Of a stretch of 64,000 bases of DNA, positions 23,456 to 34,010 are shown one piece after another. The position numbers were made by a program, and so were the translations under genes. The stretch comes from Diabrotica undecimpunctata (lineage: Eukaryota; Arthropoda; Insecta; Coleoptera; Chrysomelidae). How positions within the stretch are numbered: position 1 is the first letter of the stretch; each line of letters opens with the position of its first letter. The notes under the pieces are model-generated. The model did no database searches and was not told the DNA's origin. It was given only the letters and a program-made list of their open reading frames with translations. Location of the stretch: NCBI RefSeq assembly GCF_040954645.1, contig NC_092810.1, positions 8,416,185-8,480,184 on the forward strand. The letters are read 5' to 3'.

Positions 23456-23591
23456 CATTTTCAAATAGATCGAATATTTGATTAAAATCAAAAATAAATG
23501 GACAGTTTTGCTCTGAGATGAATGCCTTGGCCGGTTCCATCAGTAAGTAAGTTGGAGTCTTTTCCTACTTTTTTGGTTTTTTGAATAAAGC

Positions 23592-23604
23592 ATCATTAGG
23601 TTTA
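23592..23604. repeat. 13-bp target-site duplication, left copy
   Basis: ATCATTAGGTTTA here is repeated exactly at 23946-23958 on the other side of the SINE. Confidence 0.85.
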
Positions 23605-23878
23605 GTCGTCAGATAGCCAAGCGGGCTAGGCGGCTGATTCTCATTCGCTTCACTATCGAATGGTTCAGTGGATGTGGGTTAGAGCCCCAGCTCGGTGTAC
23701 AAAAAAATAAAAAAAACTAACGCAGTTGTTTAAAATTCTAGAAGAATCTGCGGCTTTGACTAGAATATGCTGGTGTCTGATCGGCCTATGGTGGAGCAGT
23801 ACGGCAAGAGATAAGGGCTTGCTGCTCGGTGATACTTCTCCATAGATCCCTACCGGAAGAGCGTGGCGCCTAAATACC

Positions 23879-23945
<67 letters not shown>
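23605..23945 (+). mobile_element. tRNA-derived SINE with (TA)n tail
   Basis: The 341-bp insertion starts with a tRNA-like head carrying an RNA polymerase III A box (TAGCCAAGCGG, 23614-23624) and B box (GGTTAGAGCCC, 23677-23687). The boxes are about 52 bp apart, which fits a class II tRNA (Leu or Ser type) with a long variable arm. A tRNA-unrelated body of about 190 bp follows, then an alternating TA tail of about 65 bp (23881-23945). An exact 13-bp duplication flanks it. It would depend on a partner LINE for movement. It is not a functional tRNA gene because the arms no longer pair properly. Confidence 0.82.
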
Positions 23946-23949
<4 letters not shown>

Positions 23950-24264
23950 TTAGGTTTAATAAACGGGCCTATACTTGAGTTTTCTGAATCAGCCTCTGGG
24001 ATAGGTGTGACTATTTCTCCCAAACTTGGTTTTGAGCTACTTTGTGTAGACTGGGTTGTATCTATATTGAAGATTGGTTGTGCGGTTCGAGTTTTTGAGG
24101 AGTTAGTTGAAAGTATTGGGGAGCTGTTTGAGGATATTGGGAAGTAGGGGTTTTGGTTATAATTTTCAGAAACCGATTCTTGGGTTGTTTTGCATTTTGC
24201 TGCATTATATGCACCTTGCCTTTTACATGAAAAGCACATCAAGGAATCTTGTGACAAAAAATGC

Positions 24265-26035
24265 TATAGTTGCTCTTCTTCTTGCAGTACCGTCTCCTAT
24301 CGGAGGTTGGTTACCATCACAGCAATCTTTACTTTGTTGGCTGCAGCTCTGAACAACTGTATTGAACTGCACCCATACCACTCCCTTAAATTTAGCAACC
24401 AGGAAATCCTCCTACGTCCCACATTTTTCTTTCCCGAGATTTTTTCTTGAATTATGAGTCTAAGCAGAGAGTACTTTTTTCCTCTCATTATGTATCCCAG
24501 ATATTCCAGTTTTTTCGTTTGTATGGTTGTTATGACTTCGCATTCCTTCCCTATCTTTAGCAGAACATCTTGATTTGTTACTCTTTCTGTCCATGGTATT
24601 TTCCACATTCTCCTGTAACACCACATCTCGAATGCCTCAATGTTTTTGATGTTTATCTTTTTTAGTGTCCAGGCTTCCATGCCGTACAGCAGAACGGAGA
24701 AAACATAGCACCTTAACATTCTCGTTCTTAAGTTTATATTTTTATCCCGGCTGCATAGGAACTTTTTCATTTTGACAAACGATTGTCTCGCTATCTCTAT
24801 TCGCCTCTTGATTTCTCTTGTCTGGTCATTAGTATCAGTGAAGCAAACCCCTAAATATTTGTAGGACATAACTCTTTCAATTGGCTGATTATTTATGGTT
24901 AAATTCACATTGGTGTATAGCTTCTTTGTTACAATCATAAATTTAGTCTTTTTGGTGTTCAGTTTTAGACCATACTTATTGGTATGGGTGTTTATGTTTT
25001 CCATCAAAAACTGTAAATTTGCTAGGTTATCTGTTACTATTAGCGTGTCATCAGCGCTATATTGTTTCGCTATATATATTGAATAATAGTGGAGAAAGTA
25101 CACAACCCTGACGCACACCTCGACGAATCTCAATTTCTTCGGTTAACTTATTATCAACTTTGATTTTTGCTGTTTGTCCCCAGTACAACCTGGATATGAT
25201 GTTAATGTTGCGACTGTCGATGTTTTTGCTTCTTAGGATTTCATACAGCTTTTGGTGTCTGACTTTATCGAAGACCTTCTCAAAATCTATGAAACCTACG
25301 TAGAGGTCTTCGTTTACATCCAAACATTTTTGCATTAACACACTCAGACCAAACAAAGCTTCCCGTTTTCCCAGTCCAGCTCTAAATCCAAACTGTGTGG
25401 CGCTTATGTCCTCTTCTAATTTATTAAATATTCTTTTGAGAATTATTTTTAAAAATACTTTTAGTGTGTGGCTCATCAATGCTATAGTTCTGTGGTCTGA
25501 ACACTCTCTGGCGTTATTCGTCTTAGGGATTGTGACAAAAGTAGAGGAGAGCCATTTCTTTGGCATGGTACCTGTTCTATAAATTGTGTTAAAGAGGTTC
25601 ACCATTATTTCAAGTGCATCGTCGTCTATTAGTTTCAACAATTCTACAGGAATTTCATCTGGTCCTGCAGCTTTACACCCTTTTGTGTTCCTTATAGCAT
25701 ATTCTACCTCGCTTTTTAGGATTTCAGGCCCTCTTGTGTCGTCTGTAGGTTCTGCCACTGCTATTTCTGGTCTTTCGTCTGCAAAAAGTTCTTCAATGTA
25801 TTCTGTCCATCTTGCCAGTTTTTCATTTAAATCTGTAATTATTTTACTTTTTTTGTCCTTTAATATGGATGCTTGTTTCACTTTTTTACCTGTTATTTCC
25901 TTGATCTTTTTATGCATGTTAAAGCTATCGTACTTTCTATTTCCTTGCAGTTGTCCAGAACCCAGTTCTCTTTGGCTTCTCTAATTTTTCTCTTAAAGTT
26001 ATAGTTGGTGTTATCATGATTAATGTGATAAAAAT
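24265..26035 (-). pseudogene. RTE-like reverse transcriptase, internally deleted
   Basis: The minus strand reads from FKRKIREAKENWVLDN (about 25990) into a 286-codon frame with AAGPDEIPVELLK, TFVTIPKTNNA, TQFGFRAGLGKREALF, VGFIDFEKVFDKVRH and RRGVRQGCVLSPLLFNIYSE. It then shifts frame at 25057-25133 to YSADDTLIV. About 30 codons normally found between NIYSE and the catalytic ADD are missing at that junction. The remaining 278-codon frame carries YKYLGVCFTDTNDQTREIK, LLYGMEAWTLKK, EMWCYRRMWKIPWTERVTN and VGRRRISWLLNLREW, ending near 24297 before a GAAGAAGAG tail. It is one of the longest retroelement copies here, but cannot make a working enzyme. Confidence 0.85.
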
Positions 26036-26790
26036 TTGTCGTCTAAAACTATTTATATATTTAAGTACTATTTAAAAAAAATTATTGTCTTTAAAGTACC
26101 TAACTTAGTTCACTAATATATTTTTCCTTAATTTTAAATTCTAACGAGCTTGTCAACTGGTGATAAGTATTATTCAGCATAAACATTCAAGTAGCGTTTT
26201 GCTATGAGAAACAGCAAAGTTCTCGTACAATATATTTATCTAGAGGATATTGCGTACGTTTTGTAAACAGATGGTGGAAATGCGGAAAAATCAGACGAAA
26301 GATATATATGTTCTGAAACGAAACTTAATTTAAAAATACGTACAGGCTTGTTGGCGCTCGAAATATTTATATACCACCGGTTTTCATAAAAAATTCAACG
26401 TTCTTTATACTCTGTCTTAGGTTTGACTCTCTTAAATTAATCTCAGAGGAACACAGCAAATAAATTTTATCCTTAATTTTTTTTATTAAATAATAAATAG
26501 TGCTAAAATATTATATAGTGTCACTGAATGCACTTCTATGACTTAATAATTAAATTTAAATAAAAATTAGTTTTATCGTATATAATATATAGAATAAAAT
26601 ATCGTATAAAATATTAGTTTTATCTATAATATCAAATTCTTTCTAGGCAGTAACTTAACTCTAATAAACACACATTTTTTAGCATAAATAGACAGATACA
26701 CAATCTCATTCGAGTAGTTAAATCAAGAAAAACAATCGATAAATAAAAAAAATATATATAAAAATTTTCTTTATGAAAGGTATATTATTA
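26036..26790. other. AT-rich stretch, no gene recognised
   Basis: No motif was seen. The stretch ends at a decayed ribozyme-like sequence. Confidence 0.45.
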
Positions 26791-26797
26791 TAAAAAC

Positions 26798-26861
26798 CTT
26801 ATCGCGCTACATCACAGAACGTTTTCGGAATAACTATTCCATCATCGGGGTAGCGGATAGG
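26798..26861 (-). ncRNA. decayed hammerhead-ribozyme-like sequence
   Basis: On the minus strand the core reads CCGATGA (one change from CTGATGA), an extra T, a 6-bp stem II (GGAATA/TATTCC), GAAA and a self-complementary stem III (AACGTT) followed by C at the cleavage position. Distal stem I is supported by CGCTAC pairing with GTAGCG and by CCTATC against GATAAGG. The proximal part of stem I does not pair. It looks like a relic of a Penelope-like terminal repeat or retrozyme. Confidence 0.5.
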
Positions 26862-27477
26862 TACTCTTCCACAATCCCAGTGGAGGATAGACTTACTTCA
26901 GGGATTTGATTCTCTCTCAACTCCTGTGGAGAGAAATCATGTCCTAACCCCATTCTTACCCAATACCTACTATCCTACCAATTTCCCAAACCAACTCACC
27001 AACCCGCCTGGCAAGCGTGGTGTTTAAATGCCAAGTGTTGCCAGGTGACATGAACCATTTTGCGGTAGGGCTAACTTGAAAAATACGGTAGAAAACGGTA
27101 GAAATACCATAAAGATATCGAATTTGTTGTTTTTTTACATTATCTAATGCCAGTGGTCTATTTAAATGTCTTTTTATAACAGTACGTTCATTTTTAAATA
27201 ATTTTCACCAGAAAATACATACAAAATTTTTAAAAACATAATTTTTATTAAAAAATTAACCTAAATAAACTTCAAAAACATTAACTAAAATCAAAAATAA
27301 ACCTAAAAAGTATGGTAAAACAAAACACAACATTGAATTATAAAAAAATCAACCATTAGATCTCGTCAATACCCGAGTTCTGCTCGTAAATGTTTTTATT
27401 AAGAAGTTTTCCCATATCATTTTTTACCTAAAAATTATAGCAACTTCCGTTGGAGCCAACCCAGCTTCATTTTCATT
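26862..27477. other. no gene recognised
   Basis: Possibly the remainder of a Penelope-like terminal repeat at its left end, but no coding motif is visible. Confidence 0.35.
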
Positions 27478-27905
27478 TGAAATCAAATCTTAACTGTCTT
27501 TTCCTTTTTATTTCGATATACTCTGTACGAGTACTAGAAACCAATTCGCTAAGAATTTTGCTTAGTTGAGGAAATATGGTGTGGAATGCAATTTTTAGAT
27601 TCCCCATGTCTCTCATAACATCTTTATCAACGTCTGTTTTGCCTTGCAATTCTTAGAAGGCACAGATTAAAGCAAAATTCTTGATTTGGTTTCGAAAATT
27701 AGTTTACGATTTTATTATCAGATGTCGCTATTTGCGTCTATACGAAGCCATGTTAGAGTTGCTTCCTAAGACAGAAAAGATTTATTTTCACGTTCAGAGC
27801 GATTGCGAAAGCCGTTCTGATGAGGCCTATTAGGCCGAAATACGTATAAGCGGATGCGCAAGCGCCCTGTACGTGAAATCAAATCTTAACTGTCTTTTCC
27901 TTTTT
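27478..27905 (+). mobile_element. retrozyme-like unit: one hammerhead between 32-bp direct repeats
   Basis: A 32-bp sequence starting TGAAATCAAATCTTAACTG is repeated exactly at 27478-27509 and 27874-27905, giving a unit of 396 bp. A well-formed hammerhead ribozyme sits at the end of the unit, just before the second repeat. No protein frame is present. Metazoan retrozymes, small non-autonomous elements thought to use Penelope-like enzymes, are tandem units of about this size with one hammerhead per unit. The body at 27570-27700 resembles 45930-46050, which follows another hammerhead. Confidence 0.6.
27799..27865 (+). ncRNA. hammerhead ribozyme, type I
   Basis: The core is complete: CTGATGA (27817-27823), a 5-bp stem II with an ATT loop (GGCCT/AGGCC), GAAA (27837-27840), a short palindromic stem III (ATACGTAT) and A27848 as the predicted cleavage nucleotide. 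Proximal stem I pairs CCGTT (27812-27816) with AGCGG (27849-27853), with one G-U pair. Distal stem I pairs GCGATTGCG (27799-27807) with CGCAAGCGC (27857-27865) at eight of nine positions. The tiny stem III is what Penelope-like elements and retrozymes carry, and such ribozymes often act as dimers. Confidence 0.85.
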
Positions 27906-28439
27906 AAATAGAGATAAACTGGGGAACATATTTAGTCCACTACCATAATTCATTTCACTTACTTGACTCCAAAATGCTAGTATATCATTAGATTCAGGCC
28001 ACTCAGTGTTTTATAAAAGTCTCCACTCATTATCTAATGATTGAAGATCGCCCTGATTTATCCCAATATTCCCCAATTTTGGTGAAATTTGTGCAATTGA
28101 ATTAATTTTTCTACTTCGCACCAAATCAAGATTTATGAACTGCAAATCTTCCAAGATGTTATTTTTTATAAGAAACCTTTTTAATAATTAGTCCAGACCC
28201 TCTATATAAAATTCTAAACACTTTAACTTTACAAATTACAAGTCATTTTTATCTACACTAGGCGTAGAAATGTCAGAACCAAAATACATCTCCTGTATAT
28301 TATGAATATGTATATTATGTTTTGTCAAATGCCTAAAATTAGTAGATCGAGGTGGAAAACGGTAGATCTACCGTAAAAACGGTAGACCTGGCAGCACTGA
28401 TCACTCGAAATGCGCGCAAAATCAAAGCGCGCGCTAAAA
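27906..28439. other. no gene recognised
   Basis: AT-rich DNA without motif. A short ACGGTAGA repeat occurs near 28354-28390. Confidence 0.4.
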
Positions 28440-29390
28440 ATTGCATTATCTCGGCTTCTTGTTAACCAATTTGGCTCTTTTTTTTTATCGCTGTCTCGGA
28501 CGACAAGAATTATAAATATCATATTTTCAAATACCATTTTTAATTGCAAATTGGGAAATTTGCAATAAACAATTGTATGTTAAACAAGTATTTGCATTTT
28601 TTCTTCATGCATTTTTTTGAGCTTGCAATTTATACATTGAAGTAAATTGTTACTTTTAGTAAAGAAATATGTATTTATAAATTGTTAATAAATAATTTAA
28701 ATTGTTAAAACAAAGGCGAACGAAAAAAAAATTTTTTTTCATACTTAAATAAACTTTATTTTGACTCAATCTTCAATAATTTTTTTTTAAAGTCTTTTTC
28801 TTTTTTTGGAAGGATATGTTTAAAACTCGTTAAGTTATTCAATTTGTTTATAAGCCTAAAAAATGTTTAAAACTTTAAAAAAATTTCTAGGCTCTCCTAG
28901 TGAACCGATTTGAATTTTACAAAAAGCGTTTAAAAGTTTGAGCCTTCCTTTATATGCAAAAAAAATTTGCAACTATCTGAAAGCCTTATTTAGGGCCTAC
29001 TATAAATTTGAAAATTTGCGATTTTTTTCCAGTAGGCTGGATTGCAAAATTATTATGCAAAACCTATCCGACCGATCTTAACAAAATTTAGCACACGTTT
29101 TAAACATATTAAAAAGTTTTTCTAGGCGGAATATGGAGCTTGTAAGTCAAGTTTAGAAAGTCGAAAACATTTAAAGGATTAACTTCATTTTTTTGTAGTT
29201 TTTTTCCAATTATTGCTATTTTTTCAACAATAAATATCAAATTTTCAATGTCTAGCTAACGAAATATTGTGTAAAATTGAATAAAGAAACTTTTAACTTC
29301 TTAACGAAAATAGGAGCAAAAAAATGAGAAATTTTCAATTGTTTTCAGATTTTGTTAAATAAAAAATTTAGCACAGTGTTTGCAACTGGC
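28440..29390. repeat. AT-rich non-coding repeat related to the foldback at 59942-61780
   Basis: The sequence TGCATTATCTCGGC at 28440, followed by a run of T after GGCTC (28475-28485), parallels ACATTATCTCGGCC at 60646 and its following GGCTC-T run. Beyond that, low-complexity A/T-rich sequence rules out a firm alignment by eye. No protein frame is credible. Confidence 0.35.
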
Positions 29391-30190
29391 GCATATCGTG
29401 ATTATCGATATTGGGCACATCCTGAAGGGATTCTAGCAAAAAATAGCTTCCTATGGAAAATGTCCATTATGATCTGAATTTCTACAGATCCCGCCTAGTC
29501 TATAAAGAATTAGGGTGCCACCATTAGCTGAATTTCACAATGATCATAGCGGGTCATGGACGGTTAAGGAGGTTGGAGTGATAGTCTGACAAATATTCTT
29601 ATATAGTTACGTCATGCATAAAATATCTAAAATATATTTAATATAAATCTCGTAATCCGATTTAAATGTTCCTGCAAAATAAACCGAGTCGGCTTTTGCT
29701 TTGTATATTTATAAAAATAATCTCTACTTTCAACTCCCGTTCCAATTCATTTGTAACAAACTCCTTAAAAAGCGGGGATTAAGTACAAAACTTGTGTCGC
29801 TAATGACACAAAAAGATGTTTTCGTGCTAACTGGTATACGGGAGGTAAATATAGAGGATTAACGTTATGGCCAGAGTCTGGGAAAATGGTCCAGAACCGA
29901 AAACAAAGGGTAACAGATAAAAATCGCAAGCGTTGTGGTGCATGACTGTGACCAGAAGTTTTAAAGCTACTTAATGCTTTATAGGACAATACAAAAGGAC
30001 CTTATAGCCTGCGATTTATATATTATTTGACGAAAAGTGGAAAAGCAAAAGGATTTTAAACTGCGTGTAAAGTATATAACGCTATAACACAATGGTATTA
30101 TTATAAATAACGGTCAAAAATAAGACCGTTTCGTCAAATTTTCTTTTTATCGCATTATACATGAAACTTTACAAGCAAAAATCTACCTTA
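29391..30190. other. no gene recognised
   Basis: Only short frames without motif are seen between the AT-rich repeat and the mariner element. Confidence 0.45.
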
Positions 30191-30192
30191 TA

Positions 30193-32176
30193 CAGGGTGA
30201 GTCATAATTATTGGGAAATAGACTAAGGACAGGTTACTTGGACCAAAATATGGCTATTGGGCCAAATATGCCTTAATAAAATGTTGCTGAGAAAAAAGGT
30301 ACAGGGTGTTGAAGTTTATTTTTGTTTTTCGTTTTTTGCTAATAGTTTCCCTGTATATTTATAAATTGCTATCAAAATTGGCACAGAGGCATAATCTTAG
30401 ACAAGGAATAGTATTTTATTTACAATTTTACGTTTTATCATAGAGGGCGTCACGTGGATCATTCCTAATGATCAAATTGGGTCTAAAGTTTTTCTGATGA
30501 AACTTTTTAGTAATTTTTATTAGAAAATATGACGTAAACATCTATTTTACGTAAAATTGGTACTCTTGTTTAAATATGATAATTTCAACCGTTTTCGATA
30601 AAAACGCAGTCGAACTGCTTAGAGTCTTAAAAAAGGATTTCAAATATTATTTCATTTATGAAAAGTATGCTTTGGACTGTCAGATAATTGTTGTTGGTAA
30701 ATGTCATTTGTTCAGAGTAAATTATTTTTGATGTGACAGTGTAGTGTAATGTTGCATTTTTTAAAAGTAATCATTACTTTTTTTGATTGAAATGCCTCGT
30801 CACAATCATTTTACTAATGAAGAAATGTGAGATATGATTTGCGTTTACGCACAAGAAAATTTTTGCGGTCGCTAGGCAGCCAGAAGGTATGGAATGTTAT
30901 ACGCAAACAGAAGGCAACCAAATCACAAACCTTTTGCAAAATTATATCGTAGTTTAGGTGAAACTGGGTCATTTCAAACCAAAAATCGGGGTGGTCGACC
31001 GAAACAAATCACACCTAATCAAGAAGATGAACTTTTAGTTCGCATAGATGAAAATCCTGAAATAAGTTCACGACATCTATCAGCATCAACAGAAGTAAGT
31101 CAGTCGTCTATTGTTAGAATTCTAAAAAAAGAGAACCTCCATCCTTATTACTTCACTCCTGTACAAAATTTACTTCCAACAGATCTTCCACGACGGTTAC
31201 AGTTTTGCCAACGTATTCTGAATAAACATCGCAATGACAGACACTTTATTAAGAATATTATATATGTTCACCGACGAGGCAACTTTTACCACACGAGGGG
31301 TTTTTAATTGGCGAAATAGTCATTATTAGGAAGAAGAAAACCCGCATGCTATTAAAACTAGACATTTTCAGCATGAGTTTAAATTGAATATTTGGTGTGG
31401 CATTATAGGCGAACCAACTACTAGGGCCTTATGTTCTTCCTCCGAATTTAAATGGAGATTCTTATTTATTCTTTTTGGAAAATACTCTTAGTGATATTTT
31501 AGATCATCTGTCACTGGATGTAAGAAGAAAAATTTGGTTTATGCAGGATGGAGCGCCACCTCATTTTTCATTAGCTGTTAGAAATCATCTTAATGACGTA
31601 TTTCCCCAACGATGGAATTGCAGAGGCAGTGATTTTCAATGGCCACCAAGAAGTCCTGAGTACAACCCGCTAGATTTTTATTTTTGGGGACATATGAAGT
31701 CCTTAGTTTATGCCAATGAAATTAATACACGAGACGAACTTTGGAGATACGTTCAAAATGCAGCTAATCTTATAAGGGGACAGAATAATATTTTTTTTAA
31801 CATCCGAAAATCCTTGTAGAACATTTAGTTTGAGTTTTTGTGAGTTCTTTTAAGTTAAAGTGTGTTTAGGTTTGATTTATCGTCAAAACAAAAACCTTAC
31901 GTTAGTTGCAACTTTGTTTATTAGTTTGGTATTTGATGGTGGAATTGTAAATAAAATACTATTTCTTGTCTAAGATTATGCCTCTATGCCAATTTTGATA
32001 GCAATTTATAAATATACAGGGAAACTATTAGCTAAAACGAAAAACAAAAATGAACTTTAACACCCTGTATCTTTTTTCTCAGCAACATTTTATTAAGGCA
32101 TATTTGGCCCAATAGCCATATTTTGGTCCAAATAACCTGTCCTTAGTCTATGTCCCAATAGTTATGACTCACCCTG
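30193..32176 (+). mobile_element. mariner-type (DD41D) transposon with long inverted repeats
   Basis: The 1,984-bp element lies between TA dinucleotides at 30191-30192 and 32177-32178. The terminal inverted repeats are unusually long: about 235 bp (30193-30427 and 31942-32176), starting CAGGGTGAGTCATAA and agreeing at roughly 95 percent of positions. It contains one transposase pseudogene on the plus strand. Long, well-preserved repeats with a broken gene suggest a fairly recent copy that was immobilised or moved in trans. Confidence 0.92.
30792..31834 (+). pseudogene. mariner DD41D transposase, inactivated
   Basis: The frame starts MPRHNHFTNEEM at 30792 and is broken by a TGA 12 codons in and by a TAG near 30874. 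An open piece (30894-31307) holds the helix-turn-helix linker GGRPKQITPNQEDELL and SSRHLSASTEVSQSSIVRIL. The first catalytic block FTDEATFTTRG is in another frame at about 31268. After a further frameshift a second open piece (31475-31819) carries FMQDGAPPHFS and RSPEYNPLDFYFWG. The second and third aspartates are 41 residues apart, the spacing of rosa- and Visitor-type mariners. The C-terminus has a small deletion before a final GAACATTTAGTTTGA. Confidence 0.88.
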
Positions 32177-32433
32177 TATAAGATTCTCTACACTTCTAAA
32201 ATATTTTTTCTCCCGTTAAGACCTGTTTGTGACTGCAAACAGTTCTTAACTTTTTAAGGATAACGGGATATTGCACGAAATGTAAAGTCGGACTCATGCC
32301 CCAAATGTTGAAAGATTCCAAAATTTTTGAAAAACTCGTTTCGAAATATTTAGATATTTTAAATATGTAATAAAAATGCAGTTACTATTTTCGTTGGGAA
32401 TAAGCCACAATATAAATTTAAAATAAATTAGCC

Positions 32434-33087
32434 ATCCTACACAACATAAAATGGCAACCTACCATAGATTGTTACATAGATTAATAGAAATTCCCGTGTC
32501 AAAAAGTAACTTTGAGATAGAACTGAGTAGTATTCAGCAAATAGCAGTAAACAATGCGTACAATGCGTCAGAGAATCGAAATGTTAAAACAATACTAAAG
32601 GAGAGAGAAATGGGGAAAAAGAAGAGGACGCCCAAAGAAGAAGTTGTAGGAAGCAGTAAACAAGACTTGTCAGAAATATGCGTGGGAAATTGGAGAGAGA
32701 AAGCAAGGTACCGAAAAAAATGGAGGGAAATAACCAAGTTTTTAGAAGCCAGGGGCCTACAAGGCCTGTAACGGCGCTGTATACAAACTTAAATGTGGCG
32801 ACTGCCCAAAAACTTACATCGGTCAAACTGGTGGAACTTTTGTCAAACGTACAGCAGAACATAAAAGGGCTTTTAATAATAGAAAAACTGAGTCTACGTG
32901 CTCACTTCACCTTCTGGACCATAATCATTCTTGTAATGACGAATTTCAAATTATTCACATTTAAAATAAAGGCCTTAAGCTACCTTTATTAGAATATATG
33001 GAAATCAACAAATTAAAAAATACAGATATAATTCTGAATGACCAATTTGAGACAAACAGTTTTCCCTCCCTTATCTTATACAGTTAG
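32434..33087 (+). pseudogene. Penelope-like element fragment with GIY-YIG endonuclease domain
   Basis: From 32451 the frame reads MATYHRLLHRLIEIPVSK and FEIELSSIQQIAVNNAYN, the region behind the reverse transcriptase. It is interrupted at about 32600-32769 by unrelated retroelement sequence. From 32770 it resumes with AVYKLKCGDCPKTYIGQTGG, containing the paired cysteines and the GIY-YIG signature, then AEHKRAFNN, HLLDHNHSCND and LPLLEYMEINK with the conserved glutamate. One TAA (about 32962) interrupts the domain and a TAG at 33085 ends it. In these elements the domain nicks DNA for target-primed reverse transcription. Related repeats with GGGAATAAG(A/C)CACAAT lie at about 32396 and 33280. 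Confidence 0.82.
32600..32769 (+). pseudogene. short non-LTR reverse transcriptase tail inside the Penelope-like fragment
   Basis: The frame contains GKKKRTPKEEV, SKQDLSEICVGNWRE and YRKKWREITKFLEARGL ending in TAA. This is the basic GRPxxRW...NWRE...DRxxWRE tail that closes many insect non-LTR reverse transcriptases. It appears to be a very short, 5'-truncated insertion splitting the Penelope-like reading frame. Confidence 0.6.
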
Positions 33088-34005
33088 AGACTATAAAGTG
33101 TAAACACATACCAAAATAGGTTACTTGAGAAAGGCAAGTTAGATAATACTCAATTATTACAAAATATTTTTAGATACGTAGCCACGTCTACAAAGCGATA
33201 ACTACAAAGGGACTGAAGAGATGATGCCATTTTCCTGAAGCGTTTTTCTTGTGGCAACAACTTACTATTTTTTTGGGAATAAGACACAATTTGACTTTTA
33301 GTAAGCTGCAATTTAGCTATAAAATAGTTTATTTTTACGGTTTGATTTCCACTTATATACAAAAAATAAGGCGTTAATAATTTTGCTTACTAATTTTTTA
33401 TATTTTAAAAATTAACTTCCAAAGAGCAAATCAAAACTTTAATGCGACTTTGTCGACAAATATTTTTGCCGGGATAGCTTGAATAAAAAATGTGGCATCA
33501 TAAATAAACATTGTTGGAAAAATTATTTTAACGAACGTTAAGTCCCTAATATTATCCAAATATTTGCTGTAGGCATTAAGTCCGATCTGAGTGAATTTTG
33601 TGTTGTCGTTAAAGGATTAGCTATTAACCAGCTATACTCGTATAAGCACAACGAACGAACTGACATTGATCCGTACAACCCTATAATGAAAATTTAATTA
33701 AAACGTGTTAATTTTTGGCTGCACTGCAATTTATAAAGTTAAAAATGGTTTAGATGAGATAAAAAATGCACAATAAACAAAATATTAAAATATTTTAAAA
33801 TAATATAAATTAGCACGTTATGATTTAACTGTCAAATAAACGTCAAATCAAAAGGCGGATATTTTGAAGCTCTTACAAAAAAATATTAATTTTAAAGGTT
33901 TTTTCTTCTTTTTTACGGTATCACTTGTAGTAGTAAAGACACATTAAACTAGTGGTCTGTAAGAAAGTGTATATTTCGTGTTTAGGAAGTGAAATCTCTA
34001 AAAAA
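33088..34005. other. no gene recognised; probable Penelope-like terminal repeat near 33260-33310
   Basis: A TTGGGAATAAGACACAATTTG stretch near 33276 matches one before the Penelope-like fragment (about 32394) and the arms at 58208 and 59132. The rest is AT-rich without motif. Confidence 0.4.
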
Positions 34006-34010
34006 TCGAC

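Larger units (their letters stand above)
23455..24257 (-). pseudogene. gag-like ORF1 fragment of a non-LTR element, split by a SINE
   Basis: On the minus strand a frame from 24257 reads MSQDSLMCFSCKRQGAYNAA and then a serine/asparagine-rich linker to IGPFIKPND at about 23959. After the SINE it continues DALFKKPKK (about 23575-23600) and CPFIFDFNQIFDLFENV toward 23455. CFSCKRQGAYNAAKC resembles a CCHC zinc knuckle in which the histidine is replaced. An RTE-like element abuts its upstream side near 24265. The long TA run in the open frame belongs to the SINE tail. Confidence 0.55.

Noticed and set aside
23614..23687. A functional tRNA gene
   Set aside because: A and B boxes are present but the acceptor and anticodon arms do not pair properly, and the sequence is the head of a SINE with flanking duplication.
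23863..24147. Plus- and minus-strand frames with poly(YI) tracts
   Set aside because: The tract is the (TA)n tail of the SINE read as codons.
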